Source: Galeopsis tetrahit
Taxonomy: Eukaryota > Streptophyta > Magnoliopsida > Lamiales > Lamiaceae
Reading direction: 5' to 3'
Assembly (NCBI GenBank): GCA_963675135.1
Contig: OY776128.1
Coordinates: 72,050,670 to 72,114,669, forward strand
Length of the DNA stretch: 64,000 nucleotides
Shown one piece after another: positions 11,558 to 22,903 of the stretch. Position 1 is the first letter of the stretch. Each line of letters opens with the position of its first letter. Under the pieces are notes generated by a model. That model had not been told where the DNA came from and did not search any database. It worked only from the letters and a program-made list of their open reading frames with translations. A program made the position numbers and the translations under genes.

Positions 11558-11938
11558 AAAAAAAAAAAAAAAAGTTATGATTAATATCCGGTAAGGAAAA
11601 TTAATTACAAGTGTTTTAATATGTGTGTTTATATATGTTTATTAAGTACCAAAAGCAACAATGAGTATGTTGCACGTTCCTTCATTACATTTAATTTTGT
11701 TGCTTGTAATTAAATTAAAGGATTTCAATTCCTCATTTTAAAGCTTCTTATTTTTACATATATGTTGCATCTAATGACTTTGACGATGCGTGATAATTGA
11801 TTCTAAGAAATCAATTCAAACTATTGAAAAATGTGCACTGAATTATAAACTCGATTTCGATATGTGCACTGAATAAATGTCGATCAGTTTATAATTAGCT
11901 TATTAATCCAGTTAGGGTTTTGGATCATCTTCAGATAT
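11558..11938. other. ERF 3' flank
   Basis: A run of about 18 A follows the stop codon immediately, then AT-rich sequence that probably holds the 3' untranslated region. Several AATTAAA-like polyadenylation signals are possible near 11700-11720. No other gene is seen. Confidence 0.4.
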
Positions 11939-11939
11939 A

Positions 11940-12241
11940 CCTCTTCCGTTTCATAAAGTTTATGCCATTTGTCATTTTATATAAAATTAAGAAACATATA
12001 TTTTTGACACGTTTATCCCTCATTAATTTTTCTTTTTCCGCTTTGACCTTTTTCTCTATATGACATTCTTACCTTTCCAAAAAAAATGAATTATCAATAT
12101 GTTTCAAATTAAAAGTGATGTTATAGGAATTACATAATTAAGGGCAGTTTAGAAAATTATGTGGTAAAAGTAGGAAAAGTCACAAACTTTTTAAAACAAA
12201 AATAAAGATCAAATGCGGGGAACTTTATGAAACGGATAGAG
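11940..12241. mobile_element. Stowaway-like MITE downstream of the ERF gene
   Basis: The left end CCTCTTCCGTTTCATAAAGT and the right end AACTTTATGAAACGGATAGAG are inverted copies. TA flanks lie at 11938-11939 and 12242-12243. The interior is non-coding. Two MITEs of this type therefore bracket the ERF gene. Confidence 0.8.
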
Positions 12242-13042
12242 TATATATTATGCTTAGCCATTTAATAAGCCATTAAAGATGCATTATCAAGAATCTTTCC
12301 TTTCCTAGGGAGGAGTAAGTAGCTTTTACAAAACAAAACAAAAAATTGGATAAGAAGGAGTATAATTTGGACATGACGCTTTAACATTTTGAAAGAGATG
12401 GGTGTTTATTAATTTGCTCTTATTTTTTAAAATAAATGTTGAAATGGTTCTAAAACTTTTTCAACAAAAATTCACAAACCTTAAAGAAATTACATTGAGT
12501 TAATTCAGTTTCAAGTTAATTGCACGTCGTCCTTATAAGGAGCAAAAGATTTAGAAGAAGATATAAAGGGGGCAAAAGTACTAATGAGGGATGAATTAAG
12601 GATTAAAAAATAAAGTTGATGATATACATGTAAGACTATATTGAGGTTTGATATGGGGAAAGATATGATTAGAAAGGTTTGGTGAAGAAATGCTATCAGG
12701 TTGAGTAGTTTAGTCAATTGGAATCATTTAGTCGTTGATTTCTAGGGTTTTTTCGTCACTGTTACATTGATTTAATTGTGTTTATTACTATATTAATCCA
12801 GGCTTAATTAAATTACTGGCTCAAAAATGGGACCCCCTGCTCACTTTCTACCTTTCTATTGTCGACTTTTCATTTCATTCAGTAATGTTAGACAACAATT
12901 CTCCATTTTAATGTATTTTAATTACCAAAGAATTTCATCAAAACTATTTTATATGTATTATTTTTTTGGAATAGACAGAGTAATATATAAACTTTTTCAC
13001 GTATGGGAACAGAAAAACAGGTACAGATGTAAGGAAATTTAA
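12242..13042. other. Intergenic, no gene seen
   Basis: About 800 bp of AT-rich sequence. Open frames on both strands are short and low-complexity, and no domain or repeat boundary is recognised. Confidence 0.4.
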
Positions 13043-13044
13043 TA

Positions 13045-13194
13045 CTCCCTCCATCGTGTTTTATTTTAATTTGTTTGTTGTTTATATATTTTTATGGAAA
13101 TAATTATTTTATATTTATTTAAAACATTCTTAATTTATCTGTATTTATTTATATATAAAAGAGTGTGAGCACATTTTTCATAAATAGAGGGAGA
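13045..13194. mobile_element. Stowaway-like MITE remnant
   Basis: It begins CTCCCTCCATCGTGTTTTAT after TA and ends near TAAATAGAGGGAGA. The ends look like a worn CTCCCTCC inverted repeat. At about 150 bp it is shorter than its relatives, and the right boundary is uncertain. Confidence 0.5.
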
Positions 13195-13866
13195 ATATAA
13201 ATAAATCAATTCAAGGCCTCACTTCAAATTTGAACTTTTAAATAAGATTAAATTTTTATTATGGTATCAAAGTTTAGATTCGTCCACGTCCTGTGTTAAA
13301 ATTTCATTGTAAGCAAACTACACATATTAAATTGTCTACTCGATGAACCCCTTCACAAAGGGTAAAGACAGTAATATGGGATATTGTTCGATGGGCTCCT
13401 CCACAAAATATAGAGGCGGTAATATGGCCCACGAGTGAAGAACAGTGTAAGAAAATTAATATAAATGAATTAATTATACACCTTATATAAGTTCAAACTT
13501 TTAGATGAGATGAAATTCTTTCCTTTTATTAGAGGGTTCATTAACTTCACCCATATTATATCGTCCATTCATTTGGTCTCCTCTTCAAAGGGTAAAAGGC
13601 TAAAATTTAATATCACACTTATATATACAAAATTTTACATGCAATATTAGTATATTTAAGGAATGGACAAAAATCTTTTTGATGCTAAGCGACCCAAGTC
13701 ACGGACTATGTAGTAAATAATAACACATACTTGTCCTTATATAGTAATTTAAATTTGGAAACAAAAAATCTGTTTTTCTTTGTGCCCATTTTTTTTTGGA
13801 GAAATTTGTCTGACCCGATTAACCCGGTTAGGATCTACGAGTTTTTCAGCTTTCTTTGGATTTTTT
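13195..13866. other. Decayed LTR-like fragments
   Basis: No gene. Two related passages, about 13200-13400 and 13440-13620, share motifs such as TTCAAA.GGTAAA and AACTTTTA.AT.AGAT, the second near TGGTATCAAAG. They look like duplicated ends of a Ty1/copia-like LTR and match fragments at 137-211, 39885-39965 and 49618-49700. Boundaries cannot be set by eye. Confidence 0.35.
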
Positions 13867-14308
13867 TTAAAATATGGCTTGTAATTTAGGTTGTTTTTAT
13901 TTTAAATTCTTTAATTTTTTACTTTTTTAAAATACGACCTAAGATATTCAATTTATATCATTTTTGTTCAATTTACATCCTGTAAATTTTTAAAATACGT
14001 TCTATAACTTAGGTCGATTACATTTTAAATCCTTTAAATTTTCACTTTTTCAAAATACGTTCTAAGGTGTCCAATTTACAACATTTTTATCGAAAATTAA
14101 AATTTTCACAGGAAACTAACACGCGCGGCTCGAACGTGTGTTTAAAATAGAGGTTTTCTACAAATTTGATGACTGAGCGCCACATGTAATTAAAAATATG
14201 GCATCGACCTAAATTACAGGACGAATTTAAAAAAAGTAAAAACTCAAATAATTTAAAATAGAATCGACCTAAGTTACTTAAGTTCTGAACGTATTTTGAA
14301 ATTCTTCC
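13867..14308. mobile_element. Non-autonomous MULE-like element
   Basis: Left and right portions are inverted, built from blocks such as AAATACGTTC, TAACTTAGGTCGATT and TTTTAAAT. The same wording (ACGTCCTGTAACTTAGG) occurs in the terminal repeats of the element at 38661-39817, which has a 10-bp target duplication. The ends here are worn and approximate. Confidence 0.5.
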
Positions 14309-14430
14309 GCTCTCTTTTAATATACTTTCATGGGAGAGTATATACACTACAAAAAACCATCCATATGGAGAGGGTTTTGGCGAGGGAAAAGCCCTCGCTA
14401 AGCGATTTGGCGACAGCAGAGGCGAGGGGC

Positions 14431-14748
14431 AGTCACCGTCGCCTAAGTGCTCCTCGCTAATTTATTGGCGAGGGCACCCTCGCCAAATCCCGAGGGCAGA
14501 ATCGCACTCGCGAATTGGCGAGGGCCAAACATACTCGCGTATTAGCGAGGGCATAAATTCCCGAGGGCAAAGACCGTCGCCAATACGCTAGTCACCGTCG
14601 CCTAAGTGCTCCTCGCTAATTTATTGGCGAGGGCACCCTCGCCAAATCCCGAGGGCAGAATCGCACTCGCGAATTGGCGAGGGCCAAACACACTCGCGTA
14701 TTAGCGAGGGCATAAATTCCCGAGGGCAAAGACCGTCGCCAATACGCT
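14431..14748. repeat. 159-bp tandem duplication in the CACTA subterminal region
   Basis: Positions 14431-14589 and 14590-14748 are nearly identical (for example AGTCACCGTCGCCTAAG starts each). I saw only about two differences, so the duplication is recent. Each unit carries several GGCGAGGG and GAGGGCA motifs, so it doubles the likely transposase-binding sites at this end. Confidence 0.9.
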
Positions 14749-14764
14749 GTATTAAAAAAAAACA

Positions 14765-14940
14765 GACCTGGGTTTCAAACCCAGGTCTCTAAGGCCACTT
14801 CCCTTAACCCCTCACCACCAGGCCACCCTTAATTCATTTTATTCATACAACTGGGCGCGCGCATGGGGGGTCGAACTCGCGACCTCCCGGATTCTGAAGA
14901 GTTTATGCGCCCCCGTGTGCCAATTAGGCTAGGAGCTTTA
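14765..14940 (-). repeat. Two tRNA-like (SINE-type) heads inside the CACTA element
   Basis: On the minus strand, one block reads TAGCCTAATTGG (A-box-like) followed by GCGAGTTCGACCC (B-box). The second reads TGGCCTGGTGGT followed by GGGTTTGAAACCC. Both match the spacing of internal pol III promoters. No A tail or target duplication was seen, so they may be remnants or captured pieces rather than complete SINEs. They are not functional tRNA genes because no cloverleaf could be made. Confidence 0.45.
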
Positions 14941-15591
14941 GTCGTAATATTTCAAATGCATTATATATTTATCCCTTTTAATTTCTGTTTTTATTCTTTA
15001 ACTCAATTAATTTAATAAATTACCAACTATATGTTATTAAGTAAATTAATTATATTAGCTCAATACTTAATTAATTTAACAAACCCCTCATTACTAAATT
15101 TAATAACTTATACTTATATATGTATTAATTAACTCAATTTATTTAACAAATTCCTTCATTAATACTAAATTTAATAATTTATACTTATGTATGTATTAAC
15201 TCAAATTTATTCTTTTATTATTAATTAAGTCAATTAATTGAATAGATTACTAACTCAATTAATTTATATATTAGCTCAATACTTAATTAATTTAACAAAA
15301 GCCCTTCATTACTAAATTTAATAACTTATTAACTCAATTACCAACTATATGTTATTAACTCAATTTATTTAATAAATTACCAACTATATGGTATTAACTC
15401 AATTCATTTATATATTAGATCAATACTTAATTAATCACACACAAGCAATATGAATTAAAACCATATAAAATAAAACATTGTCTCGTACGTTCACTTCAAT
15501 TCAAGTACACAACATAAAAAAAAAAAAAATCATAAACAACTTCATCAATTTTTTAAAATCCAACAAGACAACATAACTTAAAATGTATCAA

Positions 15592-16140
15592 TCATCGACC
15601 ATCTTCAGCAGCGTCATCATCCCCGTTCCCGTTACCCGACCCCCTTCTGAACCGTCTCATCATTGATGCCATCTGTGATGCCATCTGAGCAGCAAACTCT
15701 TGACGTAAGCGCTCCTCCGTCTGAGTGACTGATTGCTGCAGTTCTTCACGTATGAGACGCTCTCTCTCTTCACTAGCCCTCCGCTCTTCCAAAAGAGCAT
15801 TGTCGATGTCGGCCTGGCTAAATCGTCCAAACGTCGTACCGGAAGATGTCTCACCAGGACCAGAAGTGACACGTCTGTTCTTTCCTAGTTGCCCAAGACC
15901 CTTCACGCGACCGTGAGATCTTCCAACTTTCTTCACGTACAACTCAGACATTTCCGGCAAGGGTGGGGTCTGGGTACTGGAATCGAAAGAAACATGAATT
16001 GATCTTTCATGCATAACCACGGGGGTAGATTGTACGGAGTAAGAATAACTGGCCATGACGAATATTGCTTCCCCGTCATTCCAAACGGTGCAAAACTGTC
16101 TGTGCTCAAGCCCAAATCCCTCGCCAATTGGCGAGGGCAT
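15592..16140 (-). pseudogene. C-terminal CACTA transposase remnant
   Basis: An open frame of 182 codons inside the CACTA element. The segment YVKKVGRSHGRVKGLGQ at about residues 68-84 resembles the KGRVYGLG motif near the end of the plant Ptta/En/Spm transposase (Transposase_24 type). After it comes a Ser/Gly linker, an Arg/Glu-rich helical stretch (about 112-150) typical of the coiled-coil tail, and an Asp-rich end. The N-terminal part reads through the subterminal repeats, so the annotated Met is probably not a natural start. The catalytic region is absent, so it cannot move the element by itself. Family assignment is by recalled motif, not by search. Confidence 0.55.
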
Positions 16141-16287
16141 CTTTTTCCACTCGCTAAATAGCGAGTGTGATTCCGCCCCTCGCCAAATCCCTCTTTATTT
16201 ATGTCCCTCTTTAAATCCCTCGCCAAATAGCAAGGGTGAAATACCCCTCGCCAATTCCCCTCGTTATTTGAGCAATTTTTTGTAGTG

Positions 16288-17618
16288 ATATTTCTTTATA
16301 TAATTATATTAAAATATTATTAAATGTTTTTCAACAATTTATGTTAAATTTTTTTTTTTTATCATTTTCATATTTTCTCACAGCGGCTAGGAAGGCGAAT
16401 TTATCATATCACTGCAATGAGTGAGTTGACTAAAAAAAAAACATTTCAAAGAGATTACTCAGCGCGTAATTTTTTAGTTCATATAATTATTTTAAATAAA
16501 TTTACAGATTTTAGTAAATATTTTATCATATTTCTGCTTTTCAATATTATATGTCTTTTTTTTTTAACAAATTGTTTTTTTAGATTCTATTTTTTTTAAA
16601 TTTCAGAATATTTTTTTCTGACAACCGGTCTAACTCATCAATTTGACCGGAAATCCTACACACGTGTGCAATTTCAATTCGGCGACCAATTGATTTTTCA
16701 ATAAAAATGACAAGATTTGATTTGATTTTTTTTAATTAAACAAATTTTGAATATAAAATGAACAGTTGGATTAATATTAAAAGATAAAGCACTAAAATTG
16801 GATTAGTGAAACTGAAAGTAGTCGGTGATGATCTTGTCATCTTGATTAAGAAATTACAAGTAAAATCTTTTCAACTCGTAGCATGCATATTTTCTAAGAT
16901 ATCCATCGATCACAAACTGGAAAAATGAAACCCTAACAATACATATCTAATTAATCCTTAATTTTAATTTCCAGAAATCAGAACTAACAAAAATATTTAC
17001 TTTCCTAAGCCGCAATGCAAGACTTAATCAACAAATTCCGGCCCACTAAATTTGACACAATTTTGTGAAAAGGGAAAATTTTATTATCGAATGTATTAAT
17101 TCATATAAATTTATAGCTAGTATTAGTCCGACAAAACCCTAATTATTATCAAACTTCGTTAGAATTAATAGAGCCTATTAATTTGACAGAACTTATAAAC
17201 TCCTTAAAACGGCATATAATTTTTTTAGATATTCATAGAATCTCGGTATAAATAGATGTTTGACAGTTTATAAAATTTTAAACTAAACTCCTTAATACAT
17301 GCACTTATTTTAAAGCTACATTGTCACACTGCCCCATCCCTACTCCCCTCACCTCCACCTCAATATATATTAAAATTTGAATTTATGTTAATTAATATGA
17401 ATTAAACATATTTCTCTAAATTATTGAGGAACTTATAAGTTTTATTAGTAAAACACTTTAATAATTTATAAACTACTTAAATTACATCTTATAAACTCTC
17501 AAAACAAAATTATAAAATGTATTTAAAATTTTATATAAGATGTTTAAAACAAATTTAATTAGTCAAAGTAATAGGATCTTATTACAGTATTTCATTTGAT
17601 ATATTAAAAGTATACCGA
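16288..17618. other. Intergenic, no gene seen
   Basis: About 1.3 kb of AT-rich DNA. Frames are short and T- or A-rich. The piece around 16620-16720 (ACAACCGGTCTAACTC ... GACCGGAAATCC) could be a MITE remnant, but I cannot place its ends. Confidence 0.35.
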
Positions 17619-17619
17619 T

Positions 17620-17755
17620 CGATCTCACAGTGAGACGGTCTCACACAAGTTTTTGTCATATAAGTATTTATACGTACATATATAGAACAAATTAATTTGT
17701 ATAAATAGATAAAAATTTGTATGAGACTGTGTCTTATATATGAAACGGATTCTCG
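17620..17755. mobile_element. Small inverted-repeat element (GTGAGACGGTCTCAC type)
   Basis: The sequence CAGTGAGACGGTCTCACACA near 17627 is itself palindromic and has a partial inverted partner (TTGTATGAGACTGTGTC) near 17717-17733. This wording is common in plant MITEs. The ends and target duplication are not resolved. Confidence 0.4.
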
Positions 17756-17899
17756 ATCATCAGATATATATTGCATGATTTGTGAGCTTATGATCGTATC
17801 TGAATAATATTTTTAAATAAATTGAAGTGTAAATTTTAAAGTGGTATAATTGTGTGAGAATTATATTCAATCACCCTTAATGAGATGATAAGAGTGGTC

Positions 17900-17933
<34 letters not shown>

Positions 17934-18740
17934 ATTACAATAGATATACAAGGAAATAGATAAATAAGAAAATAAATATAAATCATAAATAAAAGATTGC
18001 TACCTATAATATATTATACTATTCCTATAATACACTATACTATTCCTATAATATATTATTCTATTATATATTTTTTTTTAGGGTTAAAATTGAATTTCAC
18101 AAATATTTGTAAGTAACATGTGAGGTTAGTTACACATAAGGCTATAGTGGAGGTAGCAGTGGGCAAGTCCCAATAATGCTGTTGCAGTCAAGATTAGTGA
18201 TAATTAGAGATTAAGCAAAATGGGTTATCGTAATTATAATCTATCTTGACTCTAATACAATACTAATAATCAGCTAGTCCTTTATTTCCCTGTTCATCTC
18301 CTTTTCTGCTTCGGTGTCTCCCTCTTACCAATTAAAATGCCTACTATAGCCCCAACGCAGCTATCTCTTTTTTTATTACATCAACAGTAATTACCTGAAA
18401 AAACTGCTCAATCTCAATTCTTTAATATTTTCCAACTGGTTTAGTGCCTGCTTTATTTATTAATTAAACTCCATTTTCCATATCTTGTACGGACTGTCGG
18501 CCTTTTTTTAATTTTTTTTTTAATAGTTAGACTCAAAAATTAGAGTGATACACCTAGAATTGAATGAGAAAACACTTTAAATGAGAAAAGATCGTCTAGA
18601 TGCTCTCATAAGTGATATGGCTGGGTTCTCATCACCTACATATATACTTAAGTATATAACTTGTGAATTAATTAAATTATGTTTTAATATAAAGTGACCC
18701 ATTTATGTCTCATACATGTTTTAATTGGGTAGATGACCTC

Positions 18741-18790
<50 letters not shown>

Positions 18791-18805
18791 GAGTTCTCAT
18801 CACTT

Positions 18806-18857
<52 letters not shown>

Positions 18858-19473
18858 TTTAATGTAATTAAAGTGATTGAATTTTACGGAGTATCTTTTA
18901 TATGAAACAATTGCACACAAAACTTCAACTCGATAGTAATTAACCATCCTTCATCAAAAGGATTTTTTTTTGCATATAATAATTAATCATCTTATTTAAA
19001 AGGGTCACATTCTTATGCAATAATATCGTTAAGGTGAAATTGCAAGTCAAATGGGTGATAAAAACGGTAATACTCCGTACTTTTTACATTACTAGTATTA
19101 CGTAGGCTTGTTTGTTCATATAGTCTACATTGACACACTAAACAATAATATTATTTTATAATTTGAATATGGAGTACATGATATTGTATATAATTACTAT
19201 ATGAACAAACATATAATATTGTTATGGTGAATTAATTAGTAATATTATCTATGTGATCCAATTCAACCAGATTTTGAATTAAATTATGAGATATTATATG
19301 GTGAAATATTCCACTTAAATATTTGTGTATTAAAAAAAAGTTTATGATTATTTTTCTTGTGTTTTAACATGGAAAAATGCTTTTAAGGTTGATTTTACCT
19401 TTTTAATTTGAATGGCACCATATAAATCATTGATCAACTTGAAGCCCGAATCGTTACAGTTTGATTAGGTTTA
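17756..19473. other. Intergenic with microsatellites
   Basis: No gene is supported. It contains (TA)n tracts at 17902-17932 and 18741-18856 and a tandem TACTATTCCTATAATA-like repeat at about 18005-18065. Long open frames here are only microsatellite translation. Confidence 0.4.
18741..18856. repeat. Double (TA)n microsatellite
   Basis: Two long TA tracts, about 18745-18785 and 18814-18845, are separated by 28 bp and followed by a (TG)n run. The tract pair can fold into a large cruciform. No element boundaries are evident. Confidence 0.9.
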
Positions 19474-20004
19474 GACGTGGGTTATTTGCCCCCATGAATG
19501 TTAGATGGACTCCCCCAATACACTTACTCCATGCACTCTTCACAAATTACCTTCCATACCCTTTCCTCTCAAAATTCTTTATGATAAATACACCCCCAAC
19601 AAAAACCCTAATTTTCACATTCTTCTTCTTCCCCGCCTTCTTCTGCAACAGCAGCGGTGGGGAAAAGGTCAATTTAGTCCAGTAACTTTTTACCTTTTCT
19701 GAAATAATCCCAAAAAAGTTAAATATATCAATTTAGTCCCAATTTTTTAGAATTTGTTTTGTTTTGGTCCCATTTTCGCCGGAAAGATGACTGTACGGTT
19801 CTATTCAACCGGAAAATGCTGACTGTATAAATAAAAAATAATTTTAAAATTCAATACATTAAAATAAAATCCATGTCATTATTTTAAATTATTAAACTAT
19901 TAAATTAAAATTAATTATTATAAAAACACAAAAACTATTACTGCTTTATCTATCCAAATCACATAAACCATAAATCAAATCCCCACGATTAACGTCCTCT
20001 TAAA

Positions 20005-22338
20005 ATTTTTTTGATCAGTAAATTTGCTTTATTGCATGAATTGGTTATAAGCCATAACCATAAGTTTTACATGCTACAAGCAGAAAGAATAGCTCACATT
20101 ACACTCAAAACCACAGAATTCACAGTACAAAGAAATTGGTAGGATTCGTCCTCCAGTCATTGAAGGTTCTGTTTTGGAACACCTCCTTCGTCGATATCCA
20201 TCCCCAAGTCCGACTCTTGATCTCGTCTACTGCCTTTTCCGTTTCCATGCTTTCGTTGTTGAACATCTTCGCGTTTCTCCCTCTCCAAATTATCCATATG
20301 GTGCACACCCACAAACATATAGTGAAATTCGAAAATCGTTTACCTCAAATTAGACTGATGTGTTGTAAGAAAGTGCTCTCTCATATTGTTGTGCATCACT
20401 GTCGATATTCCCAGCCACCGCATGTTTTCTACCCAGATTTTTGACGCCATTGGACATTCGATAAGCACGTGTGTCGCCGTCTCTCTCTCTCGTGACCGCA
20501 TAATACACACGTCTTATCATCTGTTTCTTGTATGATTTTCCTCCGGAGGAGGTTGTCGCGTGTTGGTAGTCTGTCCCATAACGCCCGCCAAGCTGTTGCC
20601 GACACCTTAATCGGTGCCCATTTGCTCCAGATTTTACTGAATTCCAGTCTAGCCGGCTCCTCTTCTGCTGCTCGAAATGATCCCAAAGTATGCTTCATTA
20701 GTTTTGTAATCTCCATTTTTTGATGTCTTCCATCTCCACCTGTCTTTCCTTTCCACCTACAAAGGTTTTTTATTCACAATTTGCATTAGTTGCATAAAAT
20801 CCTCTCTCTCCCTTCCTGCTAACTCCCTCCGCCATCTACCACCCCATTCTCCCATCCCCCTCTCCCACTTACATAATTGCCCCACCACCCCCTTCTTGTC
20901 CAAACTGATCCTGTACAGCCTGGGAAATTTATTTTTAAGGCTCTCACTACCAGCCCACCTCTCATCCCAAAACCGAGTATCCATGCCATCCCCCACTAAT
21001 TTTTCAACTTTACCCCACCACCACTCGCCTCTCACCCCCGATCCATTTATAACCACATCCCTCCACCATCCTGACCACATTCTACTCCCTCCCCTCATAT
21101 CACCCCCCCTATCCCCCATATACAATTTACCGTGAATTGAAGTAACCACTCTAGCCCATAAACTCTCGTCCTCGTTTAAATATCTCCACAGCCATTTCCC
21201 TATTAATGCCCTATTAAAATTCATAAGATCCCTAACCCCTAGTCCCCCTTTTTCTTTTGGAAGACATAAAGTATCCCATTTTAGCCATGCAATTTTACGA
21301 GTATTCTCCCCGCCCCCCCACCCCCCCCCCCCCAAGAAATTACGTTGTAAAGATATAAGCTCACTCAATGTTTTCTTTGGTAAGAGGTAGAAGGATATAT
21401 GGTAGATCGGAATAGACGTCAATACTGCCTTCAACAAAGTAATCCTTCCCCCTATCGATAGCTTTCTGTCACCCCATCCTTGAATTTTCTTCTTCATTTT
21501 CTGTATTAAAACTGACCATTCTGAAACTGCTCGGTGGTTGCATCCCATCCCAAATAGGAACATGGAATTGTACCAATTTCACATCCTAAAATCCTTGCCA
21601 TTCTACTCAGATTATCACCATCCACATTAACTCCAATGAGGCTGCTTTTATTGAAGTTTATTTTTAATCCAGACAAGAATTCAAAACAGCCCAGAATTTG
21701 TTTCATCGCCTGAATATTCTCATCTTTTGCCGTGCAAATCAGTATTGTATCATCGGCGTATTGAAGGTGTGAGACCTTGATCCGATTTTGACCCACTTCT
21801 GCTGCCTCTAATATGCCTCTTTCGACCGCCGTATTTATCATAATGCTCAAACCTTCTGCTGCAATTAGATAAAGAAAAGTTGATAGTGGGTCTCCCTGTC
21901 TCAAGCCTCTCTCCAATTTGAATTCGCCCGACGCGCTGCCATTGACCAAAACTGATGACATAGCTGTGGATATGCACTCTTTCATCCATCTCCTCCATGT
22001 TTCACTGAAATTTAGTATCTCCATCATGTTATCAAGGAACCCCCATTCCACGGAGTCATATGCCTTTGCAAAATCTATCTTAAAAAACAGCCTCCCCACT
22101 CCTTTCTTTTTTGCCTCCACAATCGTCTCATTCAAAACTACCACCCCGTCATGTATCTGTCTTTTTCCAATAAATGCGCTCTGAGTTTCCGATATTATAT
22201 TATCAAGGACACTGCTCAGGCGTTTTGCTAATAGTTTGGACAACACTTTGTACAGACAACCTATTAAAGAAATGGGCCTATAATCATTAAGCGGCTCACA
22301 TACCTCTTTCTTTGGTAGTAGCACCATGAATGACATAG
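20005..22338 (-). pseudogene. 5'-truncated L1-type LINE inside the Pack-MULE
   Basis: On the minus strand, 22336 down to about 20760 encodes the palm and thumb of a non-LTR reverse transcriptase: LNDYRPISLIGCLYK at the start, KIDFAKAYDSVEW, and the catalytic YADD at 21760-21749. Frames overlap near 21506-21563, so a frameshift is present. 20716-20429 encodes the zf-RVT region (ending with a CVLCGHERE cysteine motif), and 20314-20120 the typical C-terminal CTIWIIWRGRN. The A tail appears as a T-run near 20006-20012. Endonuclease and ORF1 are missing. No target duplication was resolved, so I cannot tell whether it inserted into the MULE or was carried along. Confidence 0.88.
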
Positions 22339-22414
22339 TTACTCCTGTTTCATATCAGATTAAATAAAATTAATTTATCACGAAATAAAATTAATTTATG
22401 ACGAAGACGGATAG

Positions 22415-22903
22415 GCTCTCAATCTCATCACGGTATCTGGAGGCAAATTCTTCTCCAACGAGTTCGACCTGGCTCACGCCCAAGCCGTCGGCGTCAAGGC
22501 CAGCTCCGCCAAAGCCGCGCTCATTGAGCTCGATCGAATGGTGGATCTATTCAAATGAGTCGTCGCCGATCTCCTCTCCCTCCCCATGCCGACTATAGCC
22601 GCCGCGGGTATGATGTTGGCCATATGAGCCACGACTACTTTCTGATGACATCATCGAGGATAGTGGGTATGACTTTAACGGATTATTTTACGGCTTTAAT
22701 TAGGGCGAAAATCGGATCGAACGAGGCTCGGCGGGAGGTGGTGCTGAAGGCGGCGAGCATTAGAGCGGTGGCGGCAGTGGGAATGGGAATTGTTGATTCG
22801 GAGTACGGAATGCCGAAGTAGGTGGTGTTGCGACGGACAAGCTGGTGGAGAGGGGTGGAACGACAAAGCATATGCAATTTGGGGAATTAATTTAGGGTTG
22901 ATG
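22415..22903 (+). pseudogene. Captured enoyl-CoA delta isomerase (ECI-like) gene fragment
   Basis: The intact parent gene would encode a crotonase-fold enzyme that shifts double bonds of unsaturated enoyl-CoAs during peroxisomal beta-oxidation. Recognisable pieces in order are GGKFFSNEFDLAHAQ (22439 on), VADLLSLPMPTIAA (about 22560), SHDYFLM (about 22627), LTDYFTALIRAKIGSNEARR (about 22676), AAVGMGIVDSEYG (about 22768) and WNDKAYA (about 22856). Order and spacing follow plant ECI proteins, including the SMPDYF..LVRAK and MGIVDSA regions as I recall them. It is broken by an in-frame TGA near 22554, loss of the oxyanion-hole NGHA segment, a frameshift near 22624, a TAG after the GIVDS region and a further frameshift near 22850. 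It lacks the N-terminus and the peroxisomal C-terminal signal. It is non-functional as a protein. Confidence 0.82.

Larger units (their letters stand above)
14345..16287 (-). mobile_element. CACTA (En/Spm) element, duplication ATA
   Basis: The ends are CACTACAAAAAACC at 14345 and TTTTTTGTAGTG at 16287, perfect 12-bp CACTA-type inverted repeats. The 3-bp duplication ATA is exact (14342-14344 and 16288-16290). Both subterminal regions are packed with GGCGAGGG / CCCTCGCC motifs, as expected for transposase-binding repeats. At 1,943 bp it lacks a full transposase gene but holds a C-terminal transposase-like frame on the minus strand (15592-16140), a 159-bp tandem duplication and tRNA-like heads. 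It is a defective derivative. Confidence 0.92.

Noticed and set aside
14765..14940. Possible true tRNA genes
   Set aside because: Box A and B motifs are present, but no cloverleaf with a proper anticodon arm could be drawn. They fit SINE heads.
18684..18947. Open frames of 66-87 codons on both strands over the TA microsatellite
   Set aside because: The products are almost pure Tyr-Ile repeats from (TA)n. No gene evidence.
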